This document shows, in pieces, positions 39,201-52,311 of a stretch of 64,000 nt of DNA. Location: the NCBI RefSeq assembly GCF_036711975.1, contig NC_091967.1:10044001-10108000 (forward strand), given 5' to 3'. The notes under the pieces are model-generated. The model saw only the letters and a list, made by a program, of their open reading frames with translations, made no database searches and was not told where the DNA came from. The stretch comes from Onthophagus taurus (lineage: Eukaryota; Arthropoda; Insecta; Coleoptera; Scarabaeidae). Numbering within the stretch: position 1 is the first letter of the stretch; every line of letters begins with the position of its first letter. The position numbers and the translations under genes were made by a program.

Positions 39201-42200
39201 CCCCCAGCTTTTTTGATCAATTCGATTAATTCTTTGATAACCCTTGGATCTTGTTCGGCGTCTTTAGCGCCTCCAAGAATTTCGTCGTCGTATTCTTCAT
39301 CGTATTCGTCTTCAATTTCAGGTTCTTCGGTTGTTGTTACTGTGGTTCGACTAGTTGCTGCTGTAATTTTTGGTGGAGGTTTTCTTGTTGATGAAGGGGA
39401 TGTTGTTGTGGTGGTGGTTGTTGTTGTTGATTTAGATAGCTTTTTGTTGCATAAAACGTTTTGGGAGTAATCACAAGAAGCTGCTGCTTTATTGAAATAT
39501 AAACCTGCGGGGCAAGTAAATTGATGGGCCACGATTCCAAGATCGGAAGGTCCGCTAAGACACCAGAAATATTTTTTGCAGTCTTTGGGGTGTGGGAAAA
39601 ATCCTTCGTCTTCACATTTAAAGTCGCCCCCACCATCCGGGGTGCTTGGAGGAGCTGGGGTGGTATAACTAGGTGTAACTACCAAACTACTAATTGAGCT
39701 AAGCGTCGTTGTTTGTTGCTTCTTTTTACTTCTCCCACTTGCAGGTCGTCTTTTTTGTTTACCATCTTCGGTAACTCTATTGATGTTTTTCCTTCTTGAG
39801 TTGGGTCTTGGGCGAATCGAGGGTGATGTTTCCGTTGTGCTTTCAATTACTTTCGTTGTTCCCCTTGTTTTGGATCTATTTTTGATCGGTTTTTTGGTTG
39901 TCGCTAATAAGCTGGCGTCTGTTAAACCGTAAGCTTTTAATAAAGCTTCTTTAGCGGCTTCGATGATGGGATACGGTCGTTCACCGCATTTCCCTCTAAA
40001 ATCATCGTTATCGATGGACCAAAACATTATTCCACCCAAACCGTTTTTGGCGACATATTCAGCTTTTTTGCTTGCTATTTCTTCATCATCGTAACCCACC
40101 CATTGGTTATTATTGTAAGCGTATGGCCCCATTGCGTCTGGATATGGTGCTTCTATAGTCCAATCTTCCGATTTTAAGTTTTCACAAATCTGTAATCAAA
40201 AATTTTTTGTTTTATAAATAAATTGAAAATGTTAGGTGAAATAGAGACTTCGTAATAAGCAAGATAGCCGTTTTCTCTTGTAGCTTCCCCCATTTCTCCT
40301 GGTCCGTCCGCTGGAGATCCGATTTCGTTTGCATCCGGGTTGTATAAAGTGTATGATCTTCCATAAGTCGGTATTCCAAGGACTAATTTAGATTTATCGG
40401 CCCCCATTTTTACATAGTGTTTAATGGTGTAATCTATATTTAGATCAATGTCGAGACTGTATTCGTTTTCTTCTTCGATGGGATAAAGTGGAGAATGATG
40501 ATTAACCGCTGGTTCATAAGCTGAATGATAATCGTAACTTAAAATGTTCATCCAATCCAAATATCTAAATACAAATAAATATGTCAGAAGAAATTCGCCA
40601 AAAAGAGAAGCCACTTACTCATTTAATTTTGGTATATCATATCCTTTATTGATATATTCGATACCAGCCGGAACAGCCATGGTTAATAACAACCTAGGTC
40701 TTCCGGTTTTTTCCGATTCCCTATCGAATTCTTCACGTAATTCCTGAACTAATTGAGCATAATTGTCACGATCTCTCGCTTTACCGCCATCTCGAAAGCT
40801 TGGGTATTCCCAATCCAAATCTAATCCGTCGAAATGATTTTGACGAAGGAATTTGATCGTGTTTTTAACAAGTTCTTTTCGTCGGTCCGCATTTGCCACC
40901 ATCGGTGAGAACCTCGTCGATCCTTCGTTCCATCCTCCGATAGCCAAGAGTGTCTTTAAGTTTTTATTGTACGTTTTCAAACCAACAAATTTTGCGTAAC
41001 CACCTAAAAATATTAAAATTTTTGATTTAAAATGAAAAAAAAAAATAAATTGGTGTGGATCTGATAATAAATGTTTGCCTTGAACTTTTTTTTTGTTAAT
41101 TCTACAACAAGTTTTCGAATACCATAAATATCAAGGATAAAATTTTAAACTAGTTTCAGTTACTCACCTTTCTCTATATCTTGATATTTATCGAACGGTT
41201 TTAATGTGTTTTCTTTGGTGAATCCTCCAAAGGCGTACACTAAATGCGTGCAAAGGTAAGGATTGATATTTTGAGGATTGAATTTGGCATCTCCTGGTCT
41301 GTACACCGACCAATTTGTGTAATAACAAACTATTCTTACTTCTTTCGCATCTATAAGATAAAATTCAAAATTCATAAGGAAACGTAAATTAAGGCGTTAC
41401 GTATACAATATGGAGTGTAAGAATGAGCCAAGGAAAATACACCATACATAATATACTTCTTACTCTCTTGTATAGTTCAAGGTTGGAAGAACGACATTCT
41501 TTCATAGTGACCTGTACTTTACTCAAAATGTCCACATAAGTATTTAATGTTATTGAAAATATTTGGGTGATTTTTATTGTTTAATTGGGTTATCAATACG
41601 ATTTAACGAAAATATCAAGGTTATCATTTCTTAGCACGTGGACACTTTAATTAATTGTCTCAATATTTTATTTATGAGGGAATGTGAAAGGCCATGAAGA
41701 GAGGAAATGGGAACAAGTTTCAAGTTTTCTGCCAAGTTAATTACCATAGATTAAAAAACAAAAATGTATTAAAAAAAATTATGTGATAAAATTTACAAAT
41801 TAATCATTTAGTGTAGGAAGCTAACTCGTAAAAATAGCCGATGACATTATTTCCTGGGTTATTATAACGGTCATTTTTGTTTGCCAACCACCATGATCCA
41901 TCAAATGTTTTCAAATCAATCATAACTTAATTTTTATTAAACAAAAACAATTTTAAAAGAATTATTTTTATTTAAAATCAAATAATTTTGAAACTCTTTG
42001 TTCGTTTTTTTTTATTTTCTTGTGACGATGTGCCGTCTGTTTAACCGGAAGAGCAATATCCTGCAATCTAAACACGTTTCCTTAGACGGTTTCTTTGAAA
42101 CATTAATAAAATAAATTCTGTGGAATATCCCATGAATTTATTTTATATTAAATTCCATAAACAAAAGAAAATGATTGCATTTAAATTGTTTTAACAAATG

Positions 42201-45200
42201 ATTGTTAATGCACGAGTTATTTCGCAATTCAAAGAAGAAATACTGATTGTAAGTTGTAAACTCAAACAACAAGAAAAAATAAAATAGAACACGAGGTGTT
42301 GTTAATCGATGAAAATGGTACCAACAACGATCATGGAATGTTAATTAATTTAGTAGATCGGGTTGATTTAAATTTATGCGCAACTTTTCGTTCTACTTTC
42401 GGTTTCAGTATCGACTCTTGTAATCGGCATCCAAAATATGTTAACGACTTAACCAATTCGAATTTAAAACGAGTCACAAATTTACCAACTTAGTCATAGA
42501 GAGTATTTATGTTGATTAGAATAAATTCTGGATATTTCTTAATGTTAACCTAGGTTAGGTTTACGTCTGACATTTCGGGATCAACACAAAAAGTCGTTTA
42601 CGTTGTCTGCGGACACAAATTGTATGTAATAAGCGTCAGATTTAAACCAAGTTGTAATCCGAAAATTTATTTTCCGTTCTCTTTTTGTGAGGTAAATAGT
42701 AAAGTAGGTTGTTTAGAATGTGGAAGGAATTGGATTGTGAATTTTGCAATGATCCCGGAAGCGTCGTGATCTCTTAAACGAGTTAATTTCCTTCACGCGA
42801 TTTGTAAATAATATTTTAAAAGGTTACAATGAAAATGAAAACGTCACTTTTACTTACTCAACTCGATAATCCATAGTGTTATGGTGGAAAGTAGTAATAA
42901 AAATCGGTTCCAGTGTGCCTGTAACAAAACAAAACACATTTTGTAATTACAAATAAGTTTTGCAATGTTTTAATAAGAAAAAGTAGGTGAACAATAGAAA
43001 ATTACAAATGATGTTTTATTTTCTTTAAGGAAATATTGTCCTTCAGCATAATATTATGCATAGTTCAAGTTAGACAGAACAGATACAATTTACTATAGGT
43101 AAGGTTGTGGGAAAAATACCGAAACAATTATAGAACAAAACATACATTTTAAGACGTTTTAAGATGTTGTAAGTTGTAATTGTCGCGAAATAAACAACAA
43201 CCGTTTTACCTTACGAATATTTTTGCTATGTCAAACAATATAAGTATTGTTCTTTAATTTAACTAATTTCGAAATTAAGTTGTTTATTTTGAAACAATTC
43301 TAAGTAATTAATATATCTAAGTCTTACGCTATAAAAATCGTTCGATCGTATTTACATTGACCACTCAAAATCTTTTATAAGGAGTTGAGAATATATATTT
43401 GTTGGTAGTAATTGATAGCTTAATCAAGTTCGACCACCATGATATCAGTACAGAAATTAATACGAGATTATTGAAATTCAGGAAGATCAAAAAGTATTTG
43501 ATTTAATGCTAACAAAAACTCAAACAAACAAGAATTAGGTATCCTATTAATTAATAAGTTTCCTGCTAAGTAACTACGTTGATTGTTTTAAAACGCATTT
43601 GTACTAGTAATATCTTTCAACGATTTCTTCAAACATTTCCAGATTTTGAGAAATTGAGGTTGGTAGTTTTTCATCTATAAAATTCAGGTTGGTGGTTTTA
43701 CATGGTCTCGATCTTGATATTTCTGCTTTTTAATAACAAATGAGGACACCTTAAAAGTTATAGGAAGTAATTACATTTTGGAAGAAAAAGATTGGTCTAT
43801 TGATGGAAATGACGTTGGGTGTTTATTAACAGGGAGTTTTTTAATCAGAGATTTAATGATGATGATATAATACAGGACCTAGGGGGATCTAGGTAATTTA
43901 AATCTTCTGGTGTGCACATCAATAAGCCATATAAAGACTTTTATTCGCATTTTCTTCATAGTTCATCAGATACAATTTTGGGTAACTTATCTCCCACAAG
44001 TATTTGGGGTCAAGGTATTAAATTCCGACTAAATAGACTTCATGATTCCACAACTTCTCCATGAGATCATTTGGTTTCCAGCATGCATTAAGTTCCTGGA
44101 GTCCTGTCTCGTACAGATAGCTTGTCTAGAGATATGTCGAAGTTTTCTAGATGTACTAGACCTTACATATGTATAGACCTTACATAGGCAAATAATAGAC
44201 AACACAGCACCTTATCTATTACACCTTAGCAAATCTGTGCAGCATTACGAAAGCCAGATACACAGATAAAGAAATTTGTACAAATCGAAAGTACATGGCC
44301 AATACTACGTAATACCATGTAGTGTTTATCCGATACAGTTTTGGAATTTCAGTATAGTAATCGCCCTTGGGTTTCTTCTTGTAACCATATCGTTGCTGGT
44401 TAAACGTCTTAATCCTTCAACAACTAGTGATGTGTCTTGTATTGCGAGAAGGCATATGTGCTTGTCTTCATTTATCTCCCTTTGACCTTCAGTGTTGTTA
44501 AGTTAACCACCAGCGGACTGCTACAATTCTGGAAACATCAGTCACAATGTGTAACTTTCTACGATTGAACGTTAGTCACGTTGAAATCTGTAACACTACC
44601 TAGTTCTTGCGGTCTAAACTCATCACATTGTTGTATTTTCTACTACAAGGTTAATAATTTACTTGCCTTTCGATATTTATGGATCACAACTGTATATTCG
44701 ACCACCAAAATATTGATTAGCTCAGGACTTTTATTATCAAATTTGTAGATATGATCGTGGTACCAAGAGACCATGAAAACAAACTCGCAGTTAAAATACA
44801 TGTTGTTCTGTATTGCTATTTTTCACTAATTAATCAATTGATTAAAACTATTTGTTACAAAAGTACATCGAAAGAGTGAAAGGTGTTTTTACAAAGATAT
44901 GGAAAATATTGAAGGATGATATGTATTTTGGGATGATGCCATGATGATACTAACGTTATGTAATAAAAGCGCAAAAATTCCAAATAGTGCAACTCAGTTT
45001 AGTTGAAATTGGGTTGAACTCATTCTTGCACTGTTAATGTTTAGGTTGGAGTAAGCCAAAATATTGTTGAGACAGAAAGCTTTGACATTCTTATATCAAA
45101 AACCGGAGAAAATCACCCAAGCCGATATTTAAGTTGTGCAATTGTTGAGATGCTGTAACAGAACTTAATACAAAAATAAGTTTAATTGGATATGCAAGTA

Positions 45201-45761
45201 TATCATTGTACAAAACACAAGCAGAGAACCAACGCAACAAATCATGATTGTGAAATCGTCATTGTTTAAATGACTATGTTGAAACAATTCTGGATCTATA
45301 AGTGAAGGGAGAACTTCTAATTGCAAATTTAAAAGACCATAAGTGCTCGAATGAAAGAATATTCTCTCAATTCTTATTTACCACTATAAATTTACTGTTA
45401 ACTTCCGACCTCATTCGCAATATATAAGAGAAGTTTAAATCCCAACTTTATTAATCATCGATGAATCAGGAACATTTATCAAATTTCGCAATTCTATAAA
45501 TCGAAAATGTAACCACATATCAAATTGCAAACCGCAATCCAACAAAAGTTTCCCGTGGTAAAATTCTTATTTTCATTATTGGCTTTCTAATGCCCTAGTA
45601 TTAAATTTGTTTGATTCTCGGTTTCATTAAACTACTAAATGGTGAAAAATTTTACATTGTTTTTTGTTTAAGTTAATTATTTATTTCAAAGAGACAAATT
45701 CACCTTCAAACCAATCAAGTGCTCCAAATATCTTACATCACAACCTTCTTACGTTAACCAT
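29551..45761 (-). CDS. Cht6: Chitinase, GH18 group VI (Cht6) type, with alternative 3' ends
   Basis: Shared exons, minus strand: 45761-45753 (MVN), 42918-42858, 41350-41168, 41003-40619, 40564-40249, 40189-39027, 38972-38844 and 38790-38443. Then comes either 38187-33681 (stop, 2,366 residues) or 32630-32545 plus 30245-29551 (stop, 1,124 residues). Both sums are whole codons. A signal peptide (MVNAHWNRFLLLLSTITLWI) leads into a GH18 domain. It has GGW, catalytic FDGLDLDWEYP (near residue 143, acid Glu present), MNILSYDYH and GIMFWSIDNDDF. A six-Cys CBM14 chitin-binding domain at about 510-567 follows, then Ser/Thr-rich linkers. It should be a secreted, active endochitinase acting on cuticle or matrix chitin. 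A huge Thr-rich tail is the mark of insect Cht6. The donor GAA|GTCTCT at 40249 is weak but keeps frame and homology. The tiny first coding exon is the least certain part. Confidence 0.85.
30246..32544 (-). other. Cht6: Last intron of the chitinase short isoform
   Basis: Phase-1 intron between the 86-base exon and the chitin-binding exon. It contains the LINE fragment at 30655-30920. Between 31000 and 32540 there are open plus-strand frames (32004-32285, 32358-32558) with no recognisable domain. Confidence 0.5.
30655..30920 (+). mobile_element. LINE C-terminal fragment (zinc-knuckle tail)
   Basis: Plus-strand frames read KHKCCDKIDDVEHIFYHYLR followed by WTNEREAS. After a frameshift comes MAMMLGSREGWCNM followed by ETYIRVVITTKEKEERL. 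This is the C..C...D..EH.......W...R block and the following (A)ML.S...W......Y...I...KE..ER tail of R1/I-type non-LTR elements. It is dead and 5'-truncated, and lies opposite to the host gene. Confidence 0.6.
32545..32630 (-). CDS. Cht6: Chitinase 86-base cassette exon used by the short isoform
   Basis: TTTTTAG|GAGTAATTCT at the 5' side and CAAG|GTGAGC at the 3' side. The exon encodes SNSRRRTYRPTTESILKDRD followed by DGNVQTVQ. It enters in phase 2, as left by the donors at 39027, 38844 and 38443, and leaves in phase 1, exactly as needed by the chitin-binding exon at 30245. The RRTYRPTTE style matches the Arg/Thr-rich linkers of the neighbouring chitinase exons, which supports membership of this gene. 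Confidence 0.65.
32631..33680 (-). other. Cht6: 3' UTR of the long chitinase isoform and intron
   Basis: AT-rich DNA after the mega-exon stop, with the likely poly(A) signal near 33550 on the minus strand. For the short isoform it forms part of the intron running from 38443 to 32630. No coding exon was recognised. Confidence 0.45.
33681..38187 (-). CDS. Cht6: Chitinase mega-exon: Thr/Ser-rich tail with its own stop
   Basis: A single 4,507-base exon, entered from 38443 at AG|A TAC (phase 2), adds about 1,500 residues. It is dominated by Thr/Ser runs (TTTTT, STTST), basic RRR patches and acidic blocks, with Asn-X-Ser/Thr sites, so heavy O-glycosylation and disorder are expected. The stretch encoded at about 35515-35765 is a degenerate octapeptide repeat (DDETTLSD-like, about ten copies). 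The exon ends in QQTN-TAA, and no phase-2 donor compatible with the next downstream exon is present near its end. An AATAAA for this end lies at about 33548-33553 on the minus strand. It therefore looks like an alternative terminal exon. Confidence 0.8.
41351..42857 (-). other. Cht6: Chitinase intron between the signal-peptide and first GH18 exons
   Basis: Phase-1 intron (GAGTTGA|GTAAGT to TTATAG|AT). AT-rich. A plus-strand open frame at 42296-42493 has no recognisable product. Nothing else was seen. Confidence 0.6.
42919..45752 (-). other. Cht6: First coding intron of the chitinase gene (inferred)
   Basis: From GTTAAC|GTAAGA at 45753 to TTGTTACAG|GCACAC at 42918, phase 0. It joins MVN to a leucine-rich signal peptide core. 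No other gene was recognised inside; a 69-codon plus-strand frame at 44276-44485 lacks a domain. Confidence 0.5.
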
Positions 45762-48240
45762 CTGGTCTGGATCTCTCAGGTCTACTTTTGCCACTGGTAT
45801 GTTAGTTTCGTAACGGACGCCGTAAAGACAGCGAAAGTGTTTACAACTCCACTTGCCAGTCCGATGCGTACAAGAAAAAAAAAATTCAACTTGCATTCTT
45901 TTTTTCGAATGAAAGTAGAGATCCATTTCGAAGCTATTTTTGAATTTTTATTATCTCTTAATGAATATTTACGATTTTAGACTTAAGTGACGTAATCAAT
46001 TAACGTAAAACTTTCTACTTAAAAGAAACAGTCCAAATCATAAATATCTTTCGTCCACTTGGTGAGGAACTTATAGAGAAGTCGTTTTCCTTATGAATGG
46101 AGTGAAAGTGGTGCGTTAGTCGAAGAACGATACGAAACGGACTTAGTCAACATGACATGTGTCTCGCGTGTCTTTGCACGCCACTTTTTTTTTACTCCAT
46201 GAAAGGGAGACGATTTTCGAATCGCCTTCCATTTAATTTAATGGTTTGGTGCAGTTTCAGATTTTGTCGTGATGTTATTCACCTTTACGACGTTGAAGTT
46301 ATTTCTTTCGAGTCGAATACCTACGCGAATACCATACTGGTTGAACTGTTTGTCTTGATATTGTGAAGGTTAAACTTGTGTGGGTTGGGTTGATACTTGA
46401 TGCTTTGACAAACTTGGACTGGAAGAAGAGGAAGAAGACTTGTATTCCTATTTTTAAACCTTATTCTTCATGCATGACTCATTTTAAAACATCTTTTTAA
46501 TACTTTATTAATTTTTAATTTCATGACAAAAAGATAATCTAATAGATGATCGAGTGAAAGTTTTTAGCTTTCTCTTTTGTTTTCATATTTATAAACGTAC
46601 TAAGGGTAAATACAACCCAACTAGGTTTATCAAAAATACATTTCTGGGAACAAAAAGAATAATCTTATTCCCATAAAATCAGCTTGTTCTTTAACAAACA
46701 ATAGAGTTCTCTTATTATTTTACATCAAGTGTTGTGAATACTAAATTTAGCTTTGTGAAAGTTATTTTTTGTTTCAATAACATTTTAAAAAAATCTTGGC
46801 CAACAATAAGTAATCAAATTTGTTAATGAAACATACGAAAAAGTAAAATTGGAATTCCACAGTTATTTCGAAAGTAAAAGCTACTTCGTCTTCGGTCAAG
46901 GACACCAATATTCTTATTATCGAGTTATGCGCATCGTAGTAGAATGAGTAATTAACAACGTTCCGTTATGTGATTTCATAAAGATGGTAAACCGCAAGTG
47001 TTTATTAACTAGAAAGAAACTTTTCGAAAAAGAATAAATTAAAAGATCACAAATGTTATTAAGAAACCATTCATTTTTATTATAACTTTATTTACTTTCA
47101 CAATTAATCATCTTTATTTATTTTTCTGGGCAACTTGCAACAAATGTCTTAATAATTGATCAATTACTTTATAAATGTGTGTTATATTAATTTACGACCG
47201 TTTCTTGATAAAGATAACCACTTCATTTACTTTCATTCGATCCAATACACATTTTTGCTGTATTTTGTATTGATTTCACTTTCGAGACGATCCAAATTAA
47301 AATTCGTTTTAATCTCGTATGTTTGTTATTTAGTTTTCAACTCTCGCGGTTTAGTCTTTGAAACTTTCGTTAAAGAAGAAAGTTAAATACGTACGACATT
47401 AGATCGGTTCGTTGGAGATTGAATATACAACGAGTGGCGCGGGAAGGGTTTTTTTAAAGTAAAGATGAAAGTTTGAAGAGGTTATTTTTGTTGGTCGATT
47501 CGAATTTATATCGAATTAACTTGGATTAAGACTTTTATTAAAAAATAACATCTGTAAGTGAAATGTAAATTTTTCCTTTCGCGGTTAAATATCGGGCGCG
47601 CGTGAAGAATTGTGTGTAAATGCTTATATAAGATGAAAATCGGAGTCAAGGAGCGGTACAAGAAACGTGACTTGGGGACCGCTTGTGCAAAGGAATGTTG
47701 GCTGACATTTTATTCAATAAAAAAAGGAAACATTTATTAAGTGCAATAAACAACACGTTTCTTCTTTGTTGTTTTTAAATACAAAAATGATCTCAACTAC
47801 CCAATTGAAATATTAGAGTTTTCATTTTCATCAACCTAACCAACCTAAGCTTTCGTACTTTCGATACTAGTTGCAGGCGGAGGCAATAGATAACTTTCTA
47901 TGCTTTGATGAAAATCTGTACTATTTTCTAACTTTCCTTCGTGTAAAATTTATGCATACGACATTAATGATTTGGTTTCTGTACCAAATCTTTATCAATC
48001 TTTATTACTTAAGTCTTTTCTTAAAAGATGTGAATATGTATTGAAAATTTTATTATTTATAGCGTTAACCTTTTGATTAATGAAGACGTAGTAACCCGGA
48101 ATAAAGCACATGATGTCCTTGACATATTTTAACAAAAACGCCAGAAGAAAAGGTAAGTTAGGTATGCAAAGTCCATTAAATAGTCCATCACAATCCTTTA
48201 ATTTCTCAACTATCTCACTTTTCAATATGTCACTGTTATA
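45762..48240. other. Upstream region of the chitinase gene; possible promoters
   Basis: The minus-strand stretch 45762-46150 is relatively GC-rich and probably holds chitinase 5' UTR and promoter. On the plus strand CTTATATAAG at about 47620-47629 resembles a TATA box and precedes a short 35-codon frame from 47632 and an AATAAA-like motif near 47720; its meaning is unknown. GTAAGTG donors nearby (about 47550) could mark an untranslated plus-strand exon. Nothing is certain here. Confidence 0.3.
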
Positions 48241-48289
48241 TCTTACTGGTTATTGAGGTTAATTTGATGAAACGGCAATTTGCAATATT

Positions 48290-49290
48290 GTAACTCAAGA
48301 ATAAATTGAGGTATTAAGATGAAATAAAAACCATTTTATAGCAAATTTAATCCTGCTTCAATACACCAAAAATATTTCCTTCCTTACTAAAGAACCCGGT
48401 GATATAATTTTTTAAATTCATCTCTGGATAGTAAAATTAATTTGAATCAGTTTCAATTTATAGCATCGTATCTTAAAAACGAATTGAGATATTAAGATGA
48501 AATAAAAATCATTTTATAGCAAATTTAATCTTGTCTCAATACACCAAAAATATCTTCTTTGTTACTAAAGAACCCGGTGATATAATTTTTTAAATTCATC
48601 TCTGGTTAGTAAAATTAATTTGAATCAGTTTCAATTTATAGCATCGTATCTTAAAAACGAATTGAGATATTAAGATGAAATAAAAACCATTTTATAGCAA
48701 ATTTAATCCTGTTTCAATACACCAAAAATATTTTCTTCGTAACTAAAGAACCCGGTGATATAATTTTTTAAATTCACCTCTGTGATTAGTAAGATTAATT
48801 TGAATAACTTTCAGTTAATAGCATCGTATCTTAAGAACGAATTGAGATATTAAGATGAAATAAAAACCATTTTATAGCAAATTTAACTAATATTTAATGA
48901 GGTGAAAATTATTTCTTCAATCCTATAAATTTATACGTTATGATTTTTTAAACACATATCTGCATATCTAGTTATTACAAGTTAGGAGTATAAAGACTGA
49001 TATAATCTTAAAAAAATCTCAATCAAACACTAATTGAGTTCGGAAAATGACTTTAAAATCATTCTGTAGTAAATTTTATCCAATTCTAACATAATAATTT
49101 GCTTTTCTTTCTATAAATTTAGATGTTACGACGTCTTTATTTAATTCTATGGCAATTGAGGTTAATAAATAAAATTATGACATCGAATGTTAAGAATGCA
49201 TGAGATATTATCATGGAAAGTACCTCAATGAGTTATGACATATTATCTAGTCCAATTTTAACATAATGATACTGATGTAAAGGAGCTCTT
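48290..49290. repeat. Satellite-like tandem repeat, about 178-bp unit
   Basis: The core AAATAAAAACCATTTTATAG recurs near 48325, 48503, 48681 and 48861 (spacings 178, 178, 180). It is followed each time by CAAATTTAAtCyTG, a CAATACACCAAAAATAT block and AAAGAACCCGGTGATATAAT. At least two further strongly diverged copies extend to about 49290. The sequence is unrelated to the 183-bp satellite at 1966-3562. Confidence 0.85.
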
Positions 49291-52200
49291 ATCCTTTATA
49301 ACATATATTTAGATTATTTTTAGTGAAAACAATTCATAAAGCGTTGAGTACTAAAGGAGTTCTCATTCGGGTCAGTTAAATGTATCGGCCTAGATTATGT
49401 TTCTTATGATTTGCATTAGGATTTGCAGTATCAGTAACGAGAAGACTTTTATGTTGCATAACCTCTTATGCAGCAAAAGGAAAGGGAATGCTGATATATC
49501 AAGACTACGAATAACTGTTCTGCATAAGTTCTATGCTTGGGAAAACCTGTTTATGATGTTAACAATCCATCTGCTACTATATCATACTCTATATACAGAA
49601 ATGATCTTAAATTATGACCTAATTTATCGTAAAATGTAAAATTGATACTTTCAATTCATTCAAAGACAGGTGAAAGGAGTAAAAATGAATCCCTCTAACT
49701 CAAACTGACCCATACTGTGCCCATGATAATTTCAACGCTAAAGTACGAAGGTAACAAGAGAAACGGAAATCTGTACTTTTTGAAACGAACTTTGAATTTC
49801 AACTTATAGCTTTCCAGAGTATCAAACTCATTATTCTAGTAAGATATACGAAAGGATTTATTTAGTACTACTTGAACTAGAACTTGTTGCGAAAATATAC
49901 CAATTATGGTAAGTATCATTGACTCGGATTACAAAATTAGGAACCTAACCTAATCTTCATCTGTTTATATAAAAAGTTTGGCCATTGAACCGAATGACTT
50001 TGTTCCTTTTTATGCCTTTTCTTGTTGTTTCTGTTTTTGTAATTTCTGCTTTTAATGGAATTTTTACTGCAGGCTTTTGTTGGAGAAAACATTATTCAGA
50101 GACATAATAGAGAGAAACAAGGATGAGTTCGTAGTTATTCCATTGACATTAGTGCCCAAGGATACTTTTAACAAATGAGACTCTACGTCTCTGATCTATA
50201 GAATGGTTCGTAGCTATCTGATCCTCTGCTTTGTGCATAATGTTACAGAAATGTGTGTGTGGTAGATGGTTTCGGTTTATCTATTCCGTCAGAGTTCTTC
50301 GACCAGTGAGGTAATGCGCATCCTGTTTAGGGCTCCTATACGCGTATTGCCCATATAGCTTGGCTCGACTATGACGAAATTCCTAGCCAAATACGCTTTG
50401 ACCCGTCTCTTTAACTACGGGGAATGTATGCATCCGATCTCTTAGCCTCCTTGCATCCGTACTAGATCATAATACAACAATCCTGGATAACTGAAGTAGT
50501 GTGCCACCTGGAAAACGTGGCAAATGGTTTAGAATTGCCAAAGCGCTTTCGGGCGAAGTTGTACTCTGGGAAGTATGTGATAAATCACTGCAAGTGGTTG
50601 GACGAGGATGTAGAGTTATTCTTACCGAAAAAGGTTTATTCTTTATTATTTTATAAAAAATGATTAATTTATATTTCCAAAGTTACGTTATATGTTTGAA
50701 GGCCACCAAGAGCATTTCGTGGAATTATACTAAACAAGTTAAAATTTATTAACATCCTCACAAATATCTCCTTGTTGCATTTACGTGATAAATCAAAACA
50801 GCTATTATCCGTGTAAATGATTAGATCGATTAATTTCTAATCTCTTAGGTTTAAAAAAAGACTTAAAACTCTCACAATCAATAGATAGACTAGATAGAGT
50901 ATGGTTTCCCGGAGAAAGTCGATGATGCAGTTACAAATATGGAATGGAATCTGTTAAGGAAGAAATTTTCACATATTCCACAACATTTTTCGTTTAATAT
51001 CGATTCAAGAAAACAAAAAGAGTTCATCAACCCTAACGAAAGTGTGAATATTACGCTCTATTAAACTTTTTCTTCAATCATTTATTATTACAGCTATCAA
51101 CATGAATACTGTTTATAATAATTATTACGTGCTTATTCTGTATAATTCTGGAAATAATTGGAAATTGAACAACTCCACACTTTAGTTGTATAGATACGAA
51201 AAACGATAAATCGTTTACGCAACGGTTCTTAACGGAATGAGGGGGTAATTAAAAGTAGATTTTGCATTTCTGTGTCAATTACCACCTGCGTGGATAGACT
51301 ATATTAGTTTCTGGAACGCGTTTCCAAACGTTACATAAATCCATTGGGACCACATAATGAGTTGAATCGAATAAGTAATTACTAGTTTGAATGACTTATA
51401 ATTAGTAACTCACCGACATCGTTTCCTTTTAAAAATAATAAGGGCGTTTGAATCCCAATCCAAAATCAAATACACAACATATCAAAAATTTTAAACTTAA
51501 TACTAAGTTGACACGATTTTAATCAACCAAAAAGTTAAATCTCAAAAAGTAACTTTTCTAGATCCTATAGAATCTCGAAACTAAAAAAATGTCTTTTAAA
51601 AAAAACAGAATTCGATTTTATTTAAAACTTTTCAATGACAACTTTCGCGTATGAAACTTCTTGTACGACTGGTCGAATGGTGTTGGTAACGATTTCAACT
51701 TCCACTTGAAAACTATGGGTTGGGTTGGGTAAGGTGAAAGGTAAGGAAAAGAACAAGGCAAGTGGGGAGGTCACAGACGATGACGATGACGACGACGGCG
51801 AAGAAGTATCTACGTACCAATTATGCACCTGAAGTGAATGAAAATTTTGTTATAATTCCAATTCGATTTCGAAATTGTCAACGTTATTTCTTATTCTTAT
51901 TTCTTTGTCTCTAAATCAAGAAAATCCAGTATAAAGAAATTTATTCAAATTCACATGAACTACAAAAACCTTGCACTCTACATAAATAGTTTTCTAAACT
52001 ATTGTTATTTTAGTTAAGTTCAAGAGCTGAATCTTCTCGTTGAGTACAATAAGTATTCATTAAATTAGGACGAGAACCATTCTTGTTGAATCAGATTAAA
52101 TTCATTTACCTATATGAATAAAAAGAAAGAAAATGCAACCTTGAATTTAAATATTCATAATATTTGAATACTATAGTGAGAGTTAGTATTTTTTTACGTG

Positions 52201-52311
52201 AAAGTGATTTTTCAAATAGAAACCGAACAGGTGCTAAGAACTCCTCCATTAACTCACAAAATAAGAAAGTTTATTTGATAAAGCAAATCCAATAGAGTTT
52301 TATTTTCAATT
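49291..52311. other. Gene-poor interval between the 178-bp repeat and the EF-hand gene
   Basis: Mostly anonymous DNA. The section 50080-50640 has raised GC and broken frames that may be an old mobile element, but no motif was readable. The only exon-like piece is the one at 51622-51831, listed separately. Confidence 0.4.
51622..51831 (-). other. Possible terminal exon of an unidentified gene
   Basis: On the minus strand TTCATTCACTTCAG precedes a 69-codon open frame without an ATG at its start (VHNWYVDTSSPSSSSSSS and on to VVQEVSYAKVVIEKF-stop). An AATAAA overlaps the bases just after the stop. GC is higher than in the flanks, partly because of a GTC/ATC simple repeat encoding the Ser run. 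No family was recognised and no partner exon was found, so it may be chance. Confidence 0.25.

Noticed and set aside
50080-50640. GC-raised stretch, possible mobile element
   Set aside because: No reverse transcriptase, transposase or RNase H motif was readable.
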